A stretch of DNA of 64,000 nucleotides, taken from NCBI RefSeq assembly GCF_001647275.1, contig NZ_LRMM01000023.1, forward strand, positions 1 through 64,000. The letters are read 5' to 3'. Source of the DNA: Rufibacter ruber (GTDB lineage Bacteria > Bacteroidota > Bacteroidia > Cytophagales > Hymenobacteraceae). Shown in pieces: positions 59,070 through 64,000 of the stretch. Positions within the stretch are counted from its first letter, which is position 1; each line of letters begins with the position of its first letter. A program made the translations under genes and the position numbers. Below the pieces are notes generated by a model. That model did not search any database. It saw only the letters and a program-made list of their open reading frames with translations, and was not told the origin of the DNA.

Positions 59070-59990
59070 TTATTCTACTGTTTCTAAGCTTCTGTTCCAT
59101 AGGTTTTTGGGGTACACCCCCTGGGCCACCAATTGCCCCAGCGATTTGGTGGCCACAGGCTTGTCTGCCGGGTAGGTCACCCCGAACCATTTTTCAGGGG
59201 TAGGCAACACGTTCACCTTCACCACTCCGGCTTTCACCAAGCGGTCTACCACCGAGGGCAGGTAAAACTCCGCCTTCGGCTGATGGCCCTGCTCGTTGAT
59301 AAACTCTTTCAGATACTGCTCAAAATACGGCAGCAAAGACGGCGAGAACCCCATCAGGTTCATGGACACGATTTGGTCCGGGGCCAAAGGGATTTCCTCC
59401 CCATCTGCCCTAATAGCCACAATATGCTGTTCTTTCCGCTCAATGTGGGTTTGCTCGGTAATGCTGCGCAGAGTTCCGTCTGCGTCTACCTCACAAATAC
59501 CCCGTGACACCGCCCCGTGCTCAGACAGCGTATTGGCCAGCTGGTAACCCACCAGGCCGCAGGGCTGCCCGCTCCGCAGAAAATCAGCTATGATTTGAAA
59601 GGACTCAGCCCCGTAAAAGTCGTCTCCGTTAATGACTGCAAAAGGCTCCTGCAATTTCTCCCTGGCTACCCACACCGCATGGGCCGTTCCCCAGGGTTTC
59701 ACGCGGTTCTCGGGCACTGTTAAACCGTCTGGTAGCACCGCTAACTCCTGCAGCACATATTCCACGGCAATCTTATCGCTGAACTTGTTCAGCATAACCG
59801 CCCTGAATTCCTCTTCAATAGACTTTCTGATAATGAAAATCACCTTCCCGAAGCCAGCCCTGACAGCATCATAAATTGAATAGTCTATTATAGTCTCACC
59901 ATTAGGCCCAAAGCCATCTATCTGCTTTAGACTACCGTACCGACTTGCCATGCCAGCCGCCAATACAACCAGCGTTGGTTTTCTCTCCAT
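59070..59990 (-). CDS. Sugar-1-phosphate nucleotidyltransferase
   Basis: A 306-residue Rossmann-like nucleotidyltransferase. The signature LVVLAAGMASRYGSLKQIDG (residues about 6-25) binds the NTP phosphates, AVINGDDFYGAESFQIIADF holds the metal-binding Asp, and WGTAHAVWVAREKL, SMNLMGFSPSLLPYFEQYL and EFYLPSVVDRLV follow. The family makes UDP- or dTDP-sugars from sugar 1-phosphates. Start 59990 is used because the upstream extension begins in the promoter area. As first gene of the operon, one base before the kinase start, it probably activates the sugar 1-phosphate the kinase makes. Confidence 0.88.
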   Translation of the reverse strand: MERKPTLVVLAAGMASRYGSLKQIDGFGPNGETIIDYSIYDAVRAGFGKVIFIIRKSIEEEFRAVMLNKFSDKIAVEYVLQELAVLPDGLTVPENRVKPWGTAHAVWVAREKLQEPFAVINGDDFYGAESFQIIADFLRSGQPCGLVGYQLANTLSEHGAVSRGICEVDADGTLRSITEQTHIERKEQHIVAIRADGEEIPLAPDQIVSMNLMGFSPSLLPYFEQYLKEFINEQGHQPKAEFYLPSVVDRLVKAGVVKVNVLPTPEKWFGVTYPADKPVATKSLGQLVAQGVYPKNLWNRSLETVE

Positions 59991-60287
59991 AGGAAGATCC
60001 TGATTAGTGTAATATCTTATTCTATGTCTAATTAGCCTTTGTGCCCATAGCCAGCTCTTAAAATTGATGCCTCTTGACTTCAATCATACATTTAAAGGCC
60101 AGCCTCCTGATAAGTACTTTCCTGCTAAATATCTGGGAACAAAAGCCTTTTTTCTTTCAAAGGCCTTAGATCAACCCACTTTAAACAACTGTTTCGGTTT
60201 ACAAACCTTAGAAACTCAGGCTAATTTCATGTTTCTGAGATAAACATAGAAACTAACATTAAGATTTGCAAAGATTAAGTGCAAAAA

Positions 60288-60330
60288 TGTGTTCGAACAC
60301 ACAAGATATAATTAAAGTGTTTACGAACAC
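60288..60330. promoter_or_regulatory. Two LacI-like operators ahead of the minus-strand PUL operon
   Basis: TGTGTTCGAACACA (60288-60301) is a perfect palindrome centred on CG, and GTGTTTACGAACAC (60317-60330) has the same GTGTT/AACAC arms with a four-base centre. The centres are 29 bases apart. The arms resemble the sites ahead of susC. Confidence 0.6.
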
Positions 60331-61153
60331 AACATATAATTCATCAGAATCACATATAATATCTATTTTGCATTTTTTCATTGCAATCCAACTATCAATG
60401 CCCAATATACCTCTAGGTCAGGAGAATAGTAACTATTGATCTTCTGTCATAAAAACAGCTTACCCTGAAAGCGGAATAGCTAACCCAGGAATTAAACTGC
60501 ACCCAATGCCTTCATATAAAATCGACCAGAAGGGCAAATAGCCTTTGTTTTGAAAACTATTAATTATCACCCCAAAGCACGTATGGTGTTATTGACTGAT
60601 GTCCACAGTAACACAAACAAGTATCCCCCTTATATCAAGAGCATATAACATGTCTATTGGGCTACAAACGGGCATCAAAAGGATCTTCTCTACCGGTTGC
60701 CCCATTGCTTTCTCCTGCAAAAGCAAAAAGTAAACAAGCTTTAAAGAAAGCGCCCAGAAGAAGATGATCAATTTAGAACACCTACAAGAACAGCATGCAT
60801 TGGGGTATGGCTTTGTCTAGACAAGTAGGGATATGCCCTTAAGTAGGATATAAGGATTGGCTACTTTCTCCAATATAGCATCAGGGGTTGCAGAGAAATA
60901 TAAGTAAAGCTGGCCCAAATCATACCGTTGCTCTCCTGCTAGAAGGGAAGAAAACTTTGTTTGAAGAATGACACGCCTCTGTCAAAGTCAGCGACAGACA
61001 CAGTAGCAGTTTACCTGCCCGCATGCGATAGGGTACATTTCACTCAAAACCAAATCTTGCCTATTACAGTACCACCTACATTATGCACCAACGGCAGCAT
61101 TAGTGCGCGGCTTTGGCTGAAAAGGGCGGGAAAAATGTGATGGGAGGTAACTA
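60331..61153. other. Gene-free AT-rich stretch
   Basis: The only open frames are short and unlike genes, including one of 60 codons on the minus strand at 60589-60771. No main-family palindrome occurs here, which is unusual for a gap this long in this window. A role beyond the upstream control region of the PUL operon is not apparent. Confidence 0.5.
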
Positions 61154-61594
61154 TTATGCCTGACGGTGCACTTTGGTCACCAACTCTACCACGGTGTCTT
61201 CCATCCATTTCACGGCATCCTGCTCGGTCAAAAAGGCCTGGTACCGCACCTCAGGGCACGCGTCTAAGGCAGATGAAAGGTCTTTGTTTTCCTGCAAACG
61301 CTGCATTTGCCGGGGGGTAAGTAAAAAGGCGACCAGCAGTTGGGGGGCAATCAGTTGAAGGGCTTTGGGATAGAATTCCTGGCTCAGCCACTCACTTTCC
61401 TTTTGGGTGAGCTCTCCTTTTGACCTATAATCAAACAGCCAGCAGGTGGCGGCATTTTCAGTGGCCACTTGCAGCATAGACAGACAGTTGATCTTGAACT
61501 CTGTGAACGTAACAGGCTGCTGCCACCGGATGATGACCGTCTGCATATCCGCCCGATAGGAGATCTTACTATGTTTGCTTTGTCCTATCTTCAT
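61154..61594 (-). CDS. Unknown 146-residue protein, possible SpoIIAA/STAS-like fold
   Basis: A soluble protein with no clear domain. It opens with a strand-like segment (SYRADMQTVIIRWQQPVTFT), then a helix (EFKINCLSMLQVA), a strand with ATCWLFDYRSKGELTQKES, a helix before QLLVAFLLTPRQMQRLQE, and a last AFLTEQDAVKWMEDTVVELV. This beta-helix-beta order and the final 'EQDAVKWM' resemble the SpoIIAA-like proteins common in Cytophagales. The resemblance is weak and no phosphorylation motif is visible. It is monocistronic. Confidence 0.6.
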   Translation of the reverse strand: MKIGQSKHSKISYRADMQTVIIRWQQPVTFTEFKINCLSMLQVATENAATCWLFDYRSKGELTQKESEWLSQEFYPKALQLIAPQLLVAFLLTPRQMQRLQENKDLSSALDACPEVRYQAFLTEQDAVKWMEDTVVELVTKVHRQA

Positions 61595-61752
61595 GAGTGA
61601 GGGGTTTGAGCTAGGAGGTGGTAATCAAAAAAGTACTCATTTGTCGGTAGTCTGTCTTGAACTGAAAGTAGATCAATAAACACTTATAAACAAGTTTCCC
61701 ACAGGCTTTTCCCCATTAAAGTTCCAAAATATAGTATTTATACGGAATAAGG

Positions 61753-62001
61753 CTAGTATTCATTCCGCCGTCTGGTCTCGTTCCAGTTGGTGCGCATGGC
61801 CAGAAACAGCTCAATACAGCTTTGCAGAAACGCCTCATCAATCCATCTTTTAATCTCCCCGTCGCCCCCGTCTACGTCCATCTCACTCACCTTGTAGGTC
61901 TGTTCAAAGGGACCCAGCTCCAGTTTGAGCAGGTATTTCCCGTTCCAGGCAAAAAGAGTGATCTTGATTTCAGGATGTGGAATATCTGTTACTACACGCA
62001 T
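61753..62001 (-). CDS. Small unknown protein, 82 residues
   Basis: The frame from the ATG at 62001 reads MRVVTDIPHPEIKITLFAWN, YLLKLELGPFEQTYKVSE, a Gly/Asp-rich turn (MDVDGGDGEI) and an amphipathic helix, RWIDEAFLQSCIELFLAMRT. The balance of strands and helix suggests a real small folded protein; similar short reading frames of unknown function occur in Bacteroidota. The upstream ORF extension of 10 residues is less likely. It lies 137 bases downstream of the MutS-like gene and may share its transcript. Confidence 0.6.
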   Translation of the reverse strand: MRVVTDIPHPEIKITLFAWNGKYLLKLELGPFEQTYKVSEMDVDGGDGEIKRWIDEAFLQSCIELFLAMRTNWNETRRRNEY

Positions 62002-62109
62002 TTTACAAAAGTTATTAGAAGTACGAAGCAAAAAAGCCAGGGATTCAAAATCAGGGGTGATTTCTTAGATTTATTCCCCCTCTCAGCAGCACAGGGTATC
62101 TGTTTTACC

Positions 62110-62138
62110 CCTGTTTTGGGAAAAACAAGTCATAAACG
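62110..62138. repeat. Possible worn palindrome copy
   Basis: CCTGTTTTGGGAAAAACAAG then CATAAACG recalls the family core, but the left outer arm is missing. It touches the 3' end of the MutS-like gene. Confidence 0.35.
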
Positions 62139-63941
62139 CTACAACTCAATTCCCATTTGACGCATTAACTGGCTGGCATTGAAGCTTTGGCAGATGCCGG
62201 GGCGCAAGGTATAGTCAAACCGCAGCTGGCCGTTCTCAAAGTAGCTGTTGAAGCTGTAATTTTCTACTGCCCCCACCAACTCCTGCTCCATATTGCCCAA
62301 CTCCAGGTCATGGGTAGAGACAAAACCAGCGGCCTGCCGGCGGTTCAACTGCCTGATCAACGCCATGGCTCCCTGGTGCCGGTCATGCGAGTTGGTGCCT
62401 TTCAGAATTTCATCCAGAAAGAAATACACCGGCTGGCCGGCGCCCGTCAGGTCAAGGAGAATCTTCAGGCGCTTGAGCTCAGCGTAGAACGAAGAAGTGC
62501 TTTCTGCCAGGTTGTCTTCTGTGCGCATGCTGGTGTAGACCTGCGCGGGGAATACTGACAGGCGTTTGGCACAGACCGCCGCACCCGTAAAAGCCAGCAC
62601 CATGTTCACACCCACGGCCCGCAGAAAAGTACTCTTGCCAGACATGTTGGAACCGGTGATCAGCACTGTGTGGCCAGCCCCGGCAAAGGCAAGGCTGTTG
62701 GCGGTCCGGCTGGGGCTGAAGATCAACGGGTGGCTTAATTCTTCGGCCTCAAACTGAAAGGGCTTAACACTGATCTGGGGTACGGCATACGCTGGGTTGG
62801 CATACTGGAAGGCGGCCAGACTGGCCAGGGCCTCAAACTCGGCGGCCGCGTTGAGCACTTGCCCAATGTTCCCAGACATGGTTTTCTTCCAGCGCTCCAG
62901 CCTGTACATCCAGATAAAATCCCACATGAGCACGTGGTTCAGAATAAAGTTCAGGTACGTGTTCAACCTAGCCGACAGGTACTGGATGATGGAAGCCAGT
63001 TGGCGTACGTGTTCAGAAGCCGGTCTGGTGTCAATCTTAAGCTGCTGCTGCAACGCCTGCGCCCTGGCACTCTGGAAAGTTCGGCCTTCAATGTGCACCA
63101 GCAGGTCTGTATAGCTGCGCAGCGTCTCGTACATGCCGGTGCTTTCTTCATAATATGCATCACGCTGCCGCTGGTACTTTACCGCAATCAGAAACTGGAG
63201 GAGCACCAGCCCAATAAACGGGTAATGGGAAGATCCCTGCGCCCAATACACGGCAGCCCCCAGGGTCAGGAACGGCAGCAGAAAGGTAGCCACCACCAGC
63301 CAGGCCTTACCTTTAAAAAAGTTGGGCTCCCTAAGCCAGAGCAGGAAAGGCTGCGGCAACTGTTGCGTTTTACGGTGGTGGTGCATGGCCCGCGCCTGCA
63401 GGTGCTGCCGCCACTCCAGATCAGGCACCAGCTCAGCCACGGCCTCCTGCCGCGCCAGAATCTCCTGCGAAGCCGCGGGAACCTTCAGCCACTCGGCCAG
63501 CCGCTGCTGCCCCAGCCGGGTCACGGCCCGGTTCAGGAGCTGAAAAATGGAGTTAGCCCCAAAGACGTCCAGGTCTGCGGTGTAATAGTGGTTGGGTTCC
63601 TGAAACTCGGCCCCGCTGGGGAAGTCACTCAACTCGCCCCGCAGGCGCTCCTGCTCAGACCGGTTGATCACGCCCAGGTACAGCTGGTGCTTGCGGGCGT
63701 ACTCAATCTTGTTGTGCCAGTGAATGAGCGCGGCAAAGATGAAGTACCCGCTCACCAGCAGCGTGAGGCCGGCACCGGCGTGTTGGTAGTAGAACAACAC
63801 CACGCAGCCCAACACTGCGCCCACAAAGAAGGTCAGCCGAAGCCAGCCCACCCAGCGGTAGGTAGAAGCCTGCCGCTCCTCGGCGGCGAAAAAGCGTTGC
63901 TCACGTTCAGCGAACAACCTTTCTGGGGAAGTATCTGTCAT
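62139..63941 (-). CDS. Membrane-anchored MutS-family ATPase
   Basis: A 600-residue relative of MutS. The C-terminal ATPase domain is intact: Walker A TGSNMSGKSTFLRAVGVNMV near residue 430, SMRTEDNLAESTSSFYAELK, Walker B VYFFLDEILKGTNSHDRH, and AGFVSTHDLELGNMEQEL. A lever-like helical region precedes it. The mismatch-recognition domain with its F-x-E motif is absent. Instead, hydrophobic helices stand at about residues 33-70 (LTFFVGAVLGCVVLFYYQ, LTLLVSGYFIFAALIHW) and 212-255 (LVVATFLLPFLTLGAAVYW, FIGLVLLQFLIAVKY). It is therefore unlikely to do ordinary mismatch repair. Function unknown. Confidence 0.9.
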   Translation of the reverse strand: MTDTSPERLFAEREQRFFAAEERQASTYRWVGWLRLTFFVGAVLGCVVLFYYQHAGAGLTLLVSGYFIFAALIHWHNKIEYARKHQLYLGVINRSEQERLRGELSDFPSGAEFQEPNHYYTADLDVFGANSIFQLLNRAVTRLGQQRLAEWLKVPAASQEILARQEAVAELVPDLEWRQHLQARAMHHHRKTQQLPQPFLLWLREPNFFKGKAWLVVATFLLPFLTLGAAVYWAQGSSHYPFIGLVLLQFLIAVKYQRQRDAYYEESTGMYETLRSYTDLLVHIEGRTFQSARAQALQQQLKIDTRPASEHVRQLASIIQYLSARLNTYLNFILNHVLMWDFIWMYRLERWKKTMSGNIGQVLNAAAEFEALASLAAFQYANPAYAVPQISVKPFQFEAEELSHPLIFSPSRTANSLAFAGAGHTVLITGSNMSGKSTFLRAVGVNMVLAFTGAAVCAKRLSVFPAQVYTSMRTEDNLAESTSSFYAELKRLKILLDLTGAGQPVYFFLDEILKGTNSHDRHQGAMALIRQLNRRQAAGFVSTHDLELGNMEQELVGAVENYSFNSYFENGQLRFDYTLRPGICQSFNASQLMRQMGIEL

Positions 63942-64000
63942 GCAGGGAATGAATCATTTTCGGCTGCGCCCGAATACAACCGCAGTGGATTTGGGCGGTC
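63942..64000. other. Window end
   Basis: Fifty-nine bases upstream of the MutS-like gene, with no feature that can be supported. Confidence 0.4.

Noticed and set aside
60589-60771. 60-codon minus-strand frame in the PUL upstream gap
   Set aside because: No homology, no start context and no supporting neighbour.

Overview
The window looks like chromosome of a Bacteroidota bacterium of the order Cytophagales, most likely Hymenobacteraceae (Rufibacter/Nibribacter-like; the genus is inference from general similarity). Supporting signs are a SusC/SusD pair, lipoproteins with Bacteroidota-style leaders, TAnnTTTG-type promoter -7 elements (clearest ahead of rplM), several outer-membrane barrel genes and a type II NADH dehydrogenase. 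No rRNA, tRNA or CRISPR array was recognised.

Layout. 1-4.2 kb: an AT-richer accessory patch with an HxlR regulator, two intact short-chain dehydrogenases (SDRs) and two decayed SDRs, one split by a small mobile palindromic element. 4.4-10 kb: an outer-membrane protein, a decayed NADAR gene, an aldose-epimerase-like gene, an NAD-precursor salvage group (PnuC transporter, NadR-type kinase, with a DUF2490 barrel between them) and a rhodanese. 10-14 kb: a second AT-richer redox patch (aldo/keto reductase, AraC regulator, HxlR regulator, DoxX, NmrA-like reductase). 14-24.8 kb: guaB; an RsbU/RsbV/RsbW-like partner-switching operon; two parvulin-type periplasmic chaperones, one carrying an OmpA-like domain; a MoxR ATPase. 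25-35.5 kb: a TIGR02587/TIGR02588 pair, SDR, acetyltransferase, barrel protein, recA, DUF3108 protein, a response regulator/histidine kinase pair and a pseudouridine synthase. 35.5-36.9 kb: repeat-rich DNA without genes. 36.9-39.7 kb: rplM-rpsI-rpsB-tsf. 40-42.5 kb: NDH-2 and an esterase. 42.8-60 kb: a polysaccharide utilisation locus (PUL). 61-64 kb: two small unknown genes and a membrane-anchored MutS-like ATPase.

The PUL has a LacI regulator, a plus-strand unit (SusC, SusD, two endonuclease/exonuclease/phosphatase-fold lipoproteins) and a convergent minus-strand unit (nucleotidyltransferase, N-acetylhexosamine-1-kinase-like protein, CBM9-like protein, FucP-like transporter, GH109, GH20). 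The contents point to N-acetylhexosamine-containing glycans, with sugars activated directly by anomeric phosphorylation. Paired LacI-like operators about three helical turns apart lie ahead of both units. One of the two phosphatase-fold proteins has lost catalytic residues and is fused to DUF1735.

The most striking unexplained structure is a family of about 30 dispersed palindromes of roughly 40 bp. The common core reads C-N-GTTTT-N-GGNC-TGTTTT, then a short loop, then the complementary arm. Copies sit in nearly every intergenic gap outside the ribosomal block, and the two arms change together between copies. One copy has entered an SDR gene inside a larger inverted-repeat element, and another forms the 3' end of an acetyltransferase gene. 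Two further inverted-repeat elements of 150 and about 158 bp, seven-base tandem repeats and an attC-like hairpin add to a picture of a genome busy with small non-coding mobile DNA.
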